Source: Methylosinus sp. H3A (GTDB lineage: Bacteria; Pseudomonadota; Alphaproteobacteria; Rhizobiales; Beijerinckiaceae). From it: a stretch of 64,000 nt of DNA. The first letter of the stretch is position 1. Each line of letters starts with the position of its first letter. The notes under the pieces are model-generated. The model did not search any database and was not told the DNA's origin. It worked only from the letters and a program-made list of their open reading frames with translations. The translations under genes were made by a program, and so were the position numbers. The stretch lies in contig NZ_JADNQW010000005.1 of the NCBI RefSeq assembly GCF_015709455.1, forward strand, positions 3,368,001 through 3,432,000. The letters run 5' to 3'. Positions 34,915-43,725 of this stretch are shown in pieces.

Positions 34915-34951
34915 GATAGATTACTTGTCAATATTTTCGGGGTTGACGAGT

Positions 34952-36391
34952 ATGTGGTTTGATTTTTGCGACTCGCGGGAGGTCGCCTGGTCCCGCAGAT
35001 CGATGCGGAAGTCGAAACGTATTTCGCTGTATAATTTCGCCGCCGGCTTTGCCGTGTTCGATACGATCGCTCTCGTCCTAGCCGGCTTCATTTGCGTCGG
35101 TCTTTTCGGCTCGACGAGCGGAGGCGCTGCTTGGTCGCCGCAGGAATGGCAAATCTGGGCGATTTTCTTCGCCGCCTCCCTACAGTTCGGATTGGCGCAT
35201 ATTTTCGAGGTCTATCGAACCTCCTCGATATTGGATCGCCGACATGTGCTTGAGCGCGCGTGTCTGTCCTTTCTCTGCGCTTTCGCGCTGATGATCTGCA
35301 TAGACGCTGCGACGAAGTCGGCAGAGAGCTATTCCCGCCTCTGGTTCTTTTCCTGGGTCGGGACGAGCACGCTCCTCGCCATCGCCGCGCGGGCATTGGT
35401 CTTGAAGCGCGTCCGGCAGTCGCTCGCCGAGAGCGCGTTCGTCCATCGGGCCTTGTCGATCGGCGTGTTCTGCGATCCGCTGCACCCGCGTGAGATCGAG
35501 AGCCAGACCCATAATGAGGAGTTCGTCGTCGGATACGCCAAATTCGATGATCTCACCGAGCTCGCGGATTTGTCGGATCGCATCGTGCAGGACGAGATCG
35601 ATCACGTCTATCTCGCGGCGCCATGGGACGAGATTCCGACCGTTCTCCGCAATCTCGATCTGCTGCGGCATTTGTCGACCCGAGTATTCGTCCTGCCCGC
35701 GGATCGGCGCGTTCTCGCCGATGTGGTCGACGTCGCGAAATTCGGCGACCGCATTTCCTTTTGCGGCATAGAGGAGCCGATCCACGGTTGGAGCCTCTGG
35801 TTCAAACGTCTCGAAGACATCGCTCTCGCGAGTTGCGTTCTCGTCCTTCTCGCGCCCTTGATGGCCTTGACCGCTATCGCGATCAAGATCGACTCGCCCG
35901 GCCCGATCTTCTTTCGTCAGCGACGTGTCGGTTTCAACGGACGCATATTCGAATTGTGGAAATTCCGCTCGATGTTCGTCGAGAAGACCGACCCCCACGC
36001 CTCTGTTCAAACCAGCCGCGCCGATCCGCGGGTCACGCGCGTCGGGCGGCTGATCCGCCGCTCGAGCATCGATGAATTGCCCCAATTGTTCAATGTGATC
36101 CAGGGGGATATGTCGATCGTCGGCCCGCGCCCGCATGCGCTGTCGACCAAGACCGATGGGCGAAACCTCGAGGAGCTCGTCGACTATTACGCCGTGCGTC
36201 ACCGGGTGAAGCCGGGCATGACCGGATGGGCGCAAGTTCAGGGATTTCGCGGCGAGCTCGATACTCTGGACAAGCTGCGGAACCGGGTGGACTGCGACCT
36301 CTACTATATCGACAATTGGACTTTATTGCTGGATATCGGCATCATATTTCGGACGATGATGATCGTGCTTCACGACTCTCGCGCCTATTGA
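34952..36391 (+). CDS. Undecaprenyl-phosphate sugar phosphotransferase (WcaJ/PssY-like), starts exopolysaccharide repeat units
   Basis: About 479 residues. The start is uncertain: ATG at 34952 (MWFDFCDSREV) fits best, with TTG at 34925 and ATG at 35003 as options. Four to five membrane helices at the N-terminus (LYNFAAGFAVFDTIALVLAG and others) lead to a middle nucleotide-binding-like domain, then a membrane helix (IALASCVLVLLAPLMALTAI). The C-terminal bacterial sugar-transferase domain has RRVGFNGRIFELWKFRSMF, SIDELPQLFNVIQGDMSIVG and RPH. It moves a sugar-1-phosphate to undecaprenyl phosphate, the first step of an exopolysaccharide. No other polysaccharide gene is adjacent. The CtrA-type site sits just upstream. 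Confidence 0.9.
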   Translation: MWFDFCDSREVAWSRRSMRKSKRISLYNFAAGFAVFDTIALVLAGFICVGLFGSTSGGAAWSPQEWQIWAIFFAASLQFGLAHIFEVYRTSSILDRRHVLERACLSFLCAFALMICIDAATKSAESYSRLWFFSWVGTSTLLAIAARALVLKRVRQSLAESAFVHRALSIGVFCDPLHPREIESQTHNEEFVVGYAKFDDLTELADLSDRIVQDEIDHVYLAAPWDEIPTVLRNLDLLRHLSTRVFVLPADRRVLADVVDVAKFGDRISFCGIEEPIHGWSLWFKRLEDIALASCVLVLLAPLMALTAIAIKIDSPGPIFFRQRRVGFNGRIFELWKFRSMFVEKTDPHASVQTSRADPRVTRVGRLIRRSSIDELPQLFNVIQGDMSIVGPRPHALSTKTDGRNLEELVDYYAVRHRVKPGMTGWAQVQGFRGELDTLDKLRNRVDCDLYYIDNWTLLLDIGIIFRTMMIVLHDSRAY

Positions 36392-36582
36392 CGACGGCGC
36401 GTTCGGCCCATCGCCGACGCGGGACTTTCTGATCGGAGAGGCGCGAAATGGCGATCGATTCCCTGCGATAAGAGAGCCGACCGCCGAATTGCGCCGGTTC
36501 GTTTCCGCGAAACGCGCCGATTGGCCGACGGCCGCCTCCCGGTCGACCGGCGCCATCGACCGTGCGCCGTCGCAGGGCTCGA

Positions 36583-36855
36583 TCAGAACTCCCTGATCGC
36601 ATCCTTGATGATCACGACGCCGACCGCTTTGTCGGCGTCCATGCCGCTCGACAGCCGATGGGGGCCGAGATGGTCCTTGCTGTCGGGATAGCGGTTCAGC
36701 ATCGCGAGCTCGATCATGGGCGAACCGCAATCATAGAGACTGTCCTCCTCGCCATGGACCATGACGCGCGCCGCCGCGGGAAGCTTCTGCAACGCTTCGA
36801 TCAATTCGCCGACCGTTTTGGGGCGTTCCCGGGTGAATGTCTTTTCCTCGGTCAA
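36583..36855 (-). CDS. Small protein of unknown function (TTG start)
   Basis: A 90-residue protein. The best ribosome site (AGAGGAGATC) directly precedes TTG at 36855, giving LTEEKTFTRERPKTVGELIE; an in-frame ATG at 36879 lies on the other side of the site. The core is TVGELIEALQKLPAAARVMV with an ALQKLP helix and the polar MVHGEEDSLYDCGSPMIELA stretch, with an Ile-Lys-Asp end. The TVGELIxxLQxLP..A.V pattern is common in small bacterial proteins without a known function. No membrane segment. Confidence 0.55.
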   Translation of the reverse strand: MTEEKTFTRERPKTVGELIEALQKLPAAARVMVHGEEDSLYDCGSPMIELAMLNRYPDSKDHLGPHRLSSGMDADKAVGVVIIKDAIREF

Positions 36856-37059
36856 GATCGATCTCCTCTCGCGCGTCATCGGCCGCAGCCTGCGGCCCCG
36901 GGCGGCTCATGCAAGAAACGGAGTGCATTTCGCTCCGACGCGCCTCGCGCCCGTGAACGACCGGCGCACAATGCGCCAGGACGCCGCATATTGAAGCATT
37001 GGCCCGCGACGATATCTGAGAGTTGGGCGTCCCCGCCGAAGTCTAGCCAGGCGTCGTGA

Positions 37060-38265
37060 ATGACAGCACTGTTTTCGCTCGATCGACTCTTGACGAGAAC
37101 CATCGCCGCGGGGTCGCTGACGCTGGTCGGGCCGGACGCCCGCGTGCGCCGCTTCGGGCGAGGCGCGCCCGAGGTGACGGTCGAAATAAAGGATCGCAAT
37201 CTCGCGCAGAAGCTGGTGCTGCTGCCGGACATCGCTCTCGGCGAAGCCTATATGGACGGGTCGTTCATCGTCGAAAGCGGCGAAATCTACGATTTCTTCG
37301 ACTTGTGCTTCGCCAATTTCGGCCGAAGCTATGGCCATTGGCTGTGGCGCGCCTATGCTATGGCGCGACGCGTGCAGAAGCGCCTCGCACGTCGCAATTC
37401 CCTGACTGCCGCTCCGGACGAAATCCGCTCTCACTACGATCTTTCCGACGAGCTCTATCGCTTGTTTCTGGACCCGGCGCGCCAATATTCCTGCGCCTAT
37501 TATCTGACGCAGGACGACACGCTCGAGCAGGCTCAGGAGCAAAAGCTCGCGCATCTCGCAGCCAAGCTGCTGTTGAGGCGTGGGCAGCGCGTCCTCGACA
37601 TCGGATGCGGCTGGGGTGAGCTCGCCCTCTATCTCGCGCGCGTCGCCGACGTCGAGGTGACCGGCCTGACGCTGTCACAGGCGCAATGCGCCTATGCGCA
37701 GCAGCGCGCGACAGAGACGAGTCTCGACAATCGCGTTCGATTCCGTGTGCAGGACTATCGCAAGGAGACCGATCGCTATGATCGGATCGCTTCGGTCGGC
37801 ATGTTCGAGCATGTGGGCTACGGCCGCTATTGCGAATATTTCGACAAGCTCCACGACCTTCTCGTCGACGACGGCGTCGCGGTCATGGACACGACCGGCA
37901 GCGCGTCGGGCCCGCTCGCCGGCAGCCCATGGATCGAGAAATATATTTTTCCGGGTGGGCAGGTGCCTGCGCTTTCAGAGATCATGCAGGCGATCGAGCG
38001 TGCTGGGCTCTTCGCGACCGACATTGAAATTCTTCGGCTTCATTATGCCGAGACATTGAGGATGTGGCGAAACAGATTCAAGGCCAATCGGTCCCGTGTG
38101 GCGGAGATATATGACGAGAGATTCTGCCGGATGTGGGAGTTTTATCTCGCGAGTTGCGAAGCTGGATTTCGACATTCCGGCCTCGTCGACTTCCACATTC
38201 AGCTGAGCAAGCGCATCGACGCCGTGCCGATCACCCGCGACTATCTCTATCGCTCGTGCAACTGA
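37060..38265 (+). CDS. cfa: Cyclopropane-fatty-acyl-phospholipid synthase family protein
   Basis: A 401-residue SAM-dependent methyltransferase. The first 100 residues form the phospholipid-binding region (RFGRGAPEVTVEIKDRNLAQ, ALGEAYMDGSFIVESGEIYD). The catalytic half has HYDLSDELYRLFLDPARQYS, the SAM loop VLDIGCGWGELALYLAR, GLTLSQAQCAYAQ, QDYRKETDRYDRIASVGMFE with a glutamate in the active site, and IEKYIFPGGQVPALSEI. It adds a methylene group from SAM to unsaturated acyl chains in the membrane, raising stress tolerance. The start has no strong ribosome site. The next gene is a stress-type protein 31 bases away, so they may be co-expressed. Confidence 0.93.
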   Translation: MTALFSLDRLLTRTIAAGSLTLVGPDARVRRFGRGAPEVTVEIKDRNLAQKLVLLPDIALGEAYMDGSFIVESGEIYDFFDLCFANFGRSYGHWLWRAYAMARRVQKRLARRNSLTAAPDEIRSHYDLSDELYRLFLDPARQYSCAYYLTQDDTLEQAQEQKLAHLAAKLLLRRGQRVLDIGCGWGELALYLARVADVEVTGLTLSQAQCAYAQQRATETSLDNRVRFRVQDYRKETDRYDRIASVGMFEHVGYGRYCEYFDKLHDLLVDDGVAVMDTTGSASGPLAGSPWIEKYIFPGGQVPALSEIMQAIERAGLFATDIEILRLHYAETLRMWRNRFKANRSRVAEIYDERFCRMWEFYLASCEAGFRHSGLVDFHIQLSKRIDAVPITRDYLYRSCN

Positions 38266-38296
38266 GCGCGCGACGAGAACAAAAGGAGACGATCTC

Positions 38297-38866
38297 ATGG
38301 CGTTCGGCGACGAGACCAGCGAAGTGCGCGAAGCTGTCGGCGTGTTCGACACCGCCGAGACGCTCCAGGAGGCGATCGACGAATTGCAGACGTCCGGCTT
38401 CGACCGCGCCGATATCAGCCTCATGGCCGGCGAGCGAGCGGTCGACGAAAAGCTCGGCCATGCCTATCAGAAGGCCGCCGATGTGGAGGACGACCCGGAG
38501 GTTCCCCGAGGCGCCTACATCTCGCCCGAATCGATCGGCGAGGCGCAAGGCGCGCTGGTCGGCGGCCTCGGCTATATCGGCGCCATCGGCGCCGCCGGGC
38601 TCATCTTCGCGAGCGGTGGGACGATGGCGGCCGCGCTCGCCGCGGCGGCGATCGCCGGGGGCGGCGGCGGGCTCGTCGGCGCTCTTTTCGCCAAGCTGAT
38701 CGGCGAGAGCCACGCCCAATATTTGCAGGAGCAGTTGGATCGGGGCGGGATTTTACTTTGGGTGCGCACGCGCGACGAAGCGCATGAAAAGAGCGCCGTC
38801 GAAATTCTCACGAAACATTCCGGCCGCGACGTGCATGTGCATGGCGTCCCCGACGCGCCGATGTGA
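38297..38866 (+). CDS. General-stress-type protein with a Gly/Ala membrane hairpin
   Basis: A 189-residue protein, start behind the excellent AAAAGGAGACG. It begins with a ferredoxin-like fold (VREAVGVFDTAETLQEAIDE and LQTSGFDRADISLMAGERAV), typical of general-stress/DUF1269 relatives. A Gly/Ala-rich hydrophobic segment (about residues 85-130, ALVGGLGYIGAIGAAGLIF) probably forms a membrane hairpin. The C-terminus has TRDEAHEKSAVEILTKHSGR and VHVHGVPD. Its 3' side holds a GC hairpin. Such proteins respond to heat, cold or osmotic stress, and here it accompanies the membrane-modifying Cfa-like enzyme. Confidence 0.8.
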   Translation: MAFGDETSEVREAVGVFDTAETLQEAIDELQTSGFDRADISLMAGERAVDEKLGHAYQKAADVEDDPEVPRGAYISPESIGEAQGALVGGLGYIGAIGAAGLIFASGGTMAAALAAAAIAGGGGGLVGALFAKLIGESHAQYLQEQLDRGGILLWVRTRDEAHEKSAVEILTKHSGRDVHVHGVPDAPM

Positions 38867-38887
38867 CGCCGCGTCGGTCTTGGCGAA

Positions 38888-38920
38888 CTCGGCGGCGAAA
38901 AGAGAACGCCCGCCGCCGAG
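38888..38920 (+). terminator. Candidate terminator hairpin after the stress-protein gene
   Basis: CTCGGCGGC (38888-38896) and GCCGCCGAG (38912-38920) form a perfect 9-bp stem with a 15-base loop. It is followed by only a short TATTTT, so it is a weak terminator for the plus-strand gene. It also lies close to the 3' end of nrdJ on the other strand, which it could serve too. Confidence 0.5.
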
Positions 38921-39022
38921 CCGCATATTTTGAAAATCAGAGTGTCATTCGCCGATAGAACATGGGGCCTCGCCGAGCTTTGGCCTCTCGGTCGAGAGGA
39001 GGAGACGACGACTCGGCGTGAC

Positions 39023-42000
39023 TCAGCTACACCCAGTCGTACTTCCGCACGTCTCGCATTTCAGACATGTCCCATTGCGCACCAGCGTGAAATTCGCGCA
39101 CTCCGGGCAGGCCTCGCCCACATAGCCTTTCATCCGCGCCTCGGCGCGCTTTTCGGCGACGCTGTCCATCGGACGTGTCGGCGCCGTCCAGCCGAGCTCC
39201 GACAAGGGCTGCTCCGTCTCGGCGGCGACGTCCTCGCGCAGCGCGGTCGCGCCGCCGCGCACCAGCATCAGCCGATCCGTCTTGGAGCGCAGCAGGCCTT
39301 TCGACACGACGGAAGAAGCGCTCTCCGAGACCTTGCCCTCGTGCTCGCCCTTGCCGAGCGCGTCATGGCCGATATCGTCCGGCGATACATGGGCGAGATC
39401 GGTGCGGCCGAGATAGGAGACCGCCAATTCGCGGAACACATAGTCGATGATCGATGTCGCATATTTGATCGCGTCATTGCCCTGCACCGGGCCCGCCGGC
39501 TCGAAGCGCGTGAAGGTGAAAGCGTCGACATATTCCTCGAGCGGCACGCCATATTGCAGCCCGAGCGAGATGGCGATGGCGAAATTATTCATCAGGCTGC
39601 GGAAGGCCGCGCCCTCCTTGTGCATGTCGATGAAGATCTCGCCGAGGCGCCCGTCGGCATATTCGCCCGTGTGCAGATAGACCTTGTGGCCGCCCACGGT
39701 CGCCTTCTGGATGTAGCTCTTGCGCCGGTTCGGCAGTTTCTCGCGCTCGCGCACCACTTGATGCACCACGCGCTCGACGATGCGCTCGGCGATCGCCGCC
39801 GCGCGCGCAGGCGCATTGGCGGAGAGGATCTCTTCGGCGACTTCCTCCGCCTCGTCGTCGGCGTCGGAGACGAGCTGCGAGGAGAGCGGCTGCGAGAGCT
39901 TGGAGCCGTCGCGATAGAGCGCGTTGGCTTTGAGCGCCAGCTTCCAGGAGAGGAGATAGGCCGCCTCGCAATCCTCGATCGTCGCGTCATTGGGCATGTT
40001 GATCGTCTTGGAGATCGCGCCCGAGATGAAGGGCTGCGCCGCCGCCATCATGCGAATGTGGCTCTCGACGGAGAGATAGCGCTTGCCCGTGCGCCCGCAC
40101 GGATTGGCGCAATCGAACACGGGATAGTGCTCGACCTTCAAATGCGGCGCGCCTTCGAGAGTCATGGCGCCACAGATATGGATATTGGCCGCCTCGATCT
40201 CCTGCCGGGTGAAGCCGAGATGGGTCAGCAGGTCGAAGCTCGAATCTTCCAGCGCCGCCGTCGGAATCTTCAGCGCGCCGGTGAGGAAATCCGCGCCGAG
40301 CGTCCATTTGTTGAAGACGAATTTGATGTCGAAGGCGGAAGCGAGCGCCTTCTCGACCGTCTCGATCTTCTCGTCGGTGAAGCCGCGCGCGCGCAGCGAG
40401 GTGGTGTTGATCGCCGGGGCGTTGGAGAGCGAGGCGTGGCCGACGGCATAGGCCTCGATCTCGGCGATCTCCGCTTCCCGATAGCCGAGCGTGCGCAGCG
40501 CTTCCGGCGCGGCGCGATTGACGATTTTCAAATAGCCGCCGCCGGCGAGCTTCTTGAATTTCACCAGAGCGAAATCCGGCTCTATGCCGGTGGTGTCGCA
40601 ATCCATGACGAGGCCGATCGTGCCGGTCGGCGCGACGACGGAGACTTGCGCATTGCGATAGCCATGCTCCTCGCCGAGCGCGAGTGCCTCGTCCCAGGCT
40701 CGCGTCGCGCGGGCGATGAGCGCCGCATCGGGGCAGGCGGCGTGGTCGAGCGGCACGGGCGCGGTGGCGAGGGCCTCGTAGCCGGCGCGCTGGCCATGGG
40801 CGGCGCGGCGATGATTGCGAATGACGCGCAGCATCGCTTCGCGATTGGCGTCGAAGCCGGCGAAGGGCCCGCGCTCCTTGGCCATTTCCGCCGAGGCGCG
40901 ATAGGCGACGCCGGTCATGATCGCCGAGAGCGCGCCGCATAGAGCGCGGCCGGCGTCGCTGTCATAGGCGATGCCGGAGGACATCAGCAGACCGCCGACA
41001 TTGGCGTAGCCGAGGCCGAGCGTGCGATATTCGTAAGAGAGCTGCGCGATCTCCCGCGAGGGGAATTGCGCCATCAGCACGGAGATTTCCAGCACGATGG
41101 TCCACAGCCGCACGGCATGCTCGTAGGAATCGACGTCGATGCGCTTGGTTTGCGGATCGCGGAACTGCAGCAGGTTCAGCGAGGCGAGATTGCAGGCCGT
41201 GTCGTCGAGGAACATATATTCCGAGCACGGATTGGAGGCGCGTATGGCGCCGCCGGCCGGGCAGGTGTGCCAATCATTGATCGTCGTGTGGAACTGAATG
41301 CCGGGATCGGCCGAGGCCCAGGCGGCATAGCCGATCTTCTCCCACAATTCGCGGGCCTTCAGCACTTTCGACGGCTTGCCGTCGAGCCGGCGCGTCAGCG
41401 TCCAATCGCCGTCCGTCTCCACCGATTTCAGGAATTCGTCGGTGACGCGCACGGTGTTGTTGGAGTTCTGGCCTGAGACGGTGAGATAGGCCTCGCTGTC
41501 CCAATCGGTGTCATAGGTGTCGAAGGAAATATCCTTATAGCCCTGACGCGCGAATTGAATGACGCGCTTGATGTAATTGTCCGGCACTTCGGCACGGCGC
41601 GCGGCGCGGATCTCGCGCTTCAGCGCCGGATTCTTCTCCGGGTCGAAACAGTCGAAGCCCGGCCCCTCGCAATTGACGCAGGCGCGCATCACGGCTTTCA
41701 GATGCTTCTTGACGGTCTTGGAGCCGGTGACGAGCGCGGCGACCTTCTCCTCCTCCTTCACCTTCCAATCGATGAAGGCCTCGATATCGGGATGGTCGAC
41801 GTCGACCACCACCATTTTCGCGGCGCGGCGCGTGGTGCCGCCGGATTTGATCGCGCCCGCCGCGCGGTCGCCGATCTTCAGGAAGGACATGAGGCCGGAG
41901 GAGGAGCCGCCGCCCGAGAGCTTCTCCTTCTCGCCGCGCAGCTTGGAGAAATTGGAGCCGGTGCCGGAGCCATATTTGAACAGGCGCGCCTCGCGCACCC

Positions 42001-42652
42001 AGAGGTCCATTATGCCGCCGTCATTGACGAGATCGTCCTCCACTGACTGGATGAAGCAGGCATGCGGCTGCGGATGCTCATAGGCGGTCTTGGATTTGGT
42101 CAGCTTGCCGGTCTGGTGGTCGACATAGAAATGACCCTGGCTGGGGCCGTCGACGCCATAGGCCCAGTGCAGGCCGGTGTTGAACCATTGCGGCGAATTG
42201 GGCGCGGCCATTTGCCGGGCGAGCATGAAGCGCAGCTCGTCCTGAAAGGCGGAGGCGTCCTCTTCCGAGTCGAAATAGCCGCCCTTCCAGCCCCAATAGG
42301 CCCAGGCGCCGGCCAAGCGGTCGAACACTTCGCGCGCCGAGGTCTCGGAGGAGGAGCGCTCCGCCTTCGGCAATTGCGCGAGCGCCTCCGAATCGGGGAC
42401 CGAGCGCCACAGGAAGCTCGGCGTGTCATGCTCTTCGACACGCTTCAGCCGCGTCGGCACGCCGGCCTTGCGGAAATATTTCTGCGCCAGCACGTCGATC
42501 GCGACCTGGCTCCAGTCGGCGGGCGCGTCGATATTCTCGAGCGAGAACACCACCGAGCCGTCAGGATTGCGGATTTCGCTGCGCGCCGCGCGAAACTCTA
42601 TGTCCGCATAGGGGGACTGTCCGGCTCTTGTGTGGCGTCGGTCGATCTTCAT
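39023..42652 (-). CDS. nrdJ: Adenosylcobalamin-dependent (class II) ribonucleotide reductase NrdJ
   Basis: A 1209-residue enzyme. The N-terminus opens with [15 protein letters not shown]. Core motifs include the catalytic segment [20 protein letters not shown] (NxCxE with the thiyl Cys), [20 protein letters not shown], and [20 protein letters not shown] of the nucleotide-binding region. The end has [19 protein letters not shown] and a C-terminal zinc-ribbon-like cluster [15 protein letters not shown], which in these enzymes takes part in reducing the active site. It makes deoxyribonucleotides with adenosylcobalamin and needs no oxygen. It is full length. No riboswitch was found in its 5' region, but two inverted repeats are present. 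Confidence 0.97.
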   Translation of the reverse strand: MKIDRRHTRAGQSPYADIEFRAARSEIRNPDGSVVFSLENIDAPADWSQVAIDVLAQKYFRKAGVPTRLKRVEEHDTPSFLWRSVPDSEALAQLPKAERSSSETSAREVFDRLAGAWAYWGWKGGYFDSEEDASAFQDELRFMLARQMAAPNSPQWFNTGLHWAYGVDGPSQGHFYVDHQTGKLTKSKTAYEHPQPHACFIQSVEDDLVNDGGIMDLWVREARLFKYGSGTGSNFSKLRGEKEKLSGGGSSSGLMSFLKIGDRAAGAIKSGGTTRRAAKMVVVDVDHPDIEAFIDWKVKEEEKVAALVTGSKTVKKHLKAVMRACVNCEGPGFDCFDPEKNPALKREIRAARRAEVPDNYIKRVIQFARQGYKDISFDTYDTDWDSEAYLTVSGQNSNNTVRVTDEFLKSVETDGDWTLTRRLDGKPSKVLKARELWEKIGYAAWASADPGIQFHTTINDWHTCPAGGAIRASNPCSEYMFLDDTACNLASLNLLQFRDPQTKRIDVDSYEHAVRLWTIVLEISVLMAQFPSREIAQLSYEYRTLGLGYANVGGLLMSSGIAYDSDAGRALCGALSAIMTGVAYRASAEMAKERGPFAGFDANREAMLRVIRNHRRAAHGQRAGYEALATAPVPLDHAACPDAALIARATRAWDEALALGEEHGYRNAQVSVVAPTGTIGLVMDCDTTGIEPDFALVKFKKLAGGGYLKIVNRAAPEALRTLGYREAEIAEIEAYAVGHASLSNAPAINTTSLRARGFTDEKIETVEKALASAFDIKFVFNKWTLGADFLTGALKIPTAALEDSSFDLLTHLGFTRQEIEAANIHICGAMTLEGAPHLKVEHYPVFDCANPCGRTGKRYLSVESHIRMMAAAQPFISGAISKTINMPNDATIEDCEAAYLLSWKLALKANALYRDGSKLSQPLSSQLVSDADDEAEEVAEEILSANAPARAAAIAERIVERVVHQVVREREKLPNRRKSYIQKATVGGHKVYLHTGEYADGRLGEIFIDMHKEGAAFRSLMNNFAIAISLGLQYGVPLEEYVDAFTFTRFEPAGPVQGNDAIKYATSIIDYVFRELAVSYLGRTDLAHVSPDDIGHDALGKGEHEGKVSESASSVVSKGLLRSKTDRLMLVRGGATALREDVAAETEQPLSELGWTAPTRPMDSVAEKRAEARMKGYVGEACPECANFTLVRNGTCLKCETCGSTTGCS

Positions 42653-42764
42653 CTCGTCCTATTCCTCGAAAAATGGGGGCACGAAATCGCGCGCGGCCGA
42701 CGGCGTCGGCCGAGTGGAAGGCGTTCTGTTATCCGGGACTCTACGTGGGAAACGCAGATACCAA

Positions 42765-42800
42765 CCTTGTCGCGATAAGAGGGCCGCCGCCGCGACAAGG
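42765..42800 (-). promoter_or_regulatory. Perfect 10-bp leader hairpin upstream of nrdJ
   Basis: CCTTGTCGCG (42765-42774) and CGCGACAAGG (42791-42800) can form a perfect stem with a 16-base loop, 113 bases before the nrdJ start. No T-run follows. A second small stem, CTGCGT with ACGTAG, lies next to it on the nrdJ side. The pair could regulate the leader RNA or be a protein-binding inverted repeat. No cobalamin-box (GCCACTG) is seen on this strand. Confidence 0.5.
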
Positions 42801-42935
42801 CGCGCAACGCGGATGAGCGATGAGGCGAACGCCGCCCGTTCGGGGCGCGCTGCCGGGCCTCTTCGATCTTCCGTCGCTGCGTCATTGGTGACACTCCGAG
42901 AGTGCGTCACTCCGAGAACGTCGTCAAGTCGCTAT

Positions 42936-42976
42936 CAACATATGGTGTGGGAAATTAATTTCCCGACAATATGTTG
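42936..42976. promoter_or_regulatory. Nested palindrome between nrdJ and the START-domain gene
   Basis: Inner palindrome GGGAAATTAATTTCCC (42949-42964, perfect 16 bases) lies between outer arms CAACATAT (42936-42943) and ATATGTTG (42969-42976), which are perfect reverse complements. Inner spacer sequences include TGT and ACA that also match. The whole element is almost exactly symmetric, with one base off-centre. Its AT-rich core in GC-rich DNA marks it as an operator or a strong secondary structure. It is in the 527-base gap 42653-43179, which holds no gene. Confidence 0.65.
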
Positions 42977-43179
42977 CCAAAAGTCGTGGATTATGGGGAG
43001 AAGCCGACTCGGGCTCCGCTGTGAGGCTCGACGCGCGCGCCATTTTCGGCAAGGGGGGCGATCGGGATGATTCTCCCATTCGATTTTCCTCGTCTTGACG
43101 TGGCGGGGCGCGGAGGAGTTAGTTGCGCGCCGGCGGCGCCGGGGCAATAGGCGCCAAAAAGGCCTTCAGGAGGTTAGTC

Positions 43180-43725
43180 ATGTCATTCGTCGTCGCGCGC
43201 CGGGGGTTCCTGGCCGCCTTGTCGCTAGCGGCTCTGGCCTCGTCGGCCGCGCTCGCTCACGGCCCCTCCCGCCAGAAGGTGACGGAGACGATCGAGATCG
43301 CCGCTCCGGCCGAGAAGGTCTGGGAAATCGTCGGCAATTTCCAGGATTTGAGCTGGCTGCCCCCCGTCGCCAAGACGGAAGGAACGGGCGGCAACACGCC
43401 CGACAAGGCGACCCGTCATCTCACGCTGAAGAATGGCGGCGAGATCGACGAGCTGCTCACCAAATATGACGCGAAGGACTTCTCGCTCGCCTATCGCATC
43501 GAGAAGGTGGATGTGAAGATCCTGCCGGTGAACAATTATTCGTCGACGCTGACGGTGAAGCCGCAGGGCGACAAGAGCGTCGTGGAATGGAAAGGCGCCT
43601 TCTACCGCGGTTTCCCGAACAACGACCCGCCGCCGGAACTCTCCGACGAGGCGGCGCTGAAGGCGGTGACCGATCTCTACAAGGCCGGCCTCGCCTCGCT
43701 GAAGGCCAAGGTCGAGGGCAAGTGA
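43180..43725 (+). CDS. MxaD-like START/SRPBCC domain protein, exported
   Basis: A 181-residue protein starting behind AGGAGG. The Arg-containing signal peptide (MSFVVARRGFLAALSLAALA) ends near ALAHG. The mature part is a SRPBCC/START-like domain: VTETIEIAAPAEKVWEIVGN, then DLSWLPPVAKTEGTGGN, TRHLTLKNGGEIDELLTKY and YSSTLTVKPQGDKSVVEWKG, as in MxaD/polyketide-cyclase-like proteins. MxaD is a periplasmic helper in methanol oxidation, but this group also occurs elsewhere, so the role here is open. The stop overlaps the start of the beta-propeller gene, so the two are translationally coupled. Confidence 0.85.
   Translation: MSFVVARRGFLAALSLAALASSAALAHGPSRQKVTETIEIAAPAEKVWEIVGNFQDLSWLPPVAKTEGTGGNTPDKATRHLTLKNGGEIDELLTKYDAKDFSLAYRIEKVDVKILPVNNYSSTLTVKPQGDKSVVEWKGAFYRGFPNNDPPPELSDEAALKAVTDLYKAGLASLKAKVEGK

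Noticed and set aside
42653..43100. A cobalamin riboswitch upstream of nrdJ
   Set aside because: No B12-box and no surrounding core were seen in the leader; only simple inverted repeats remain.
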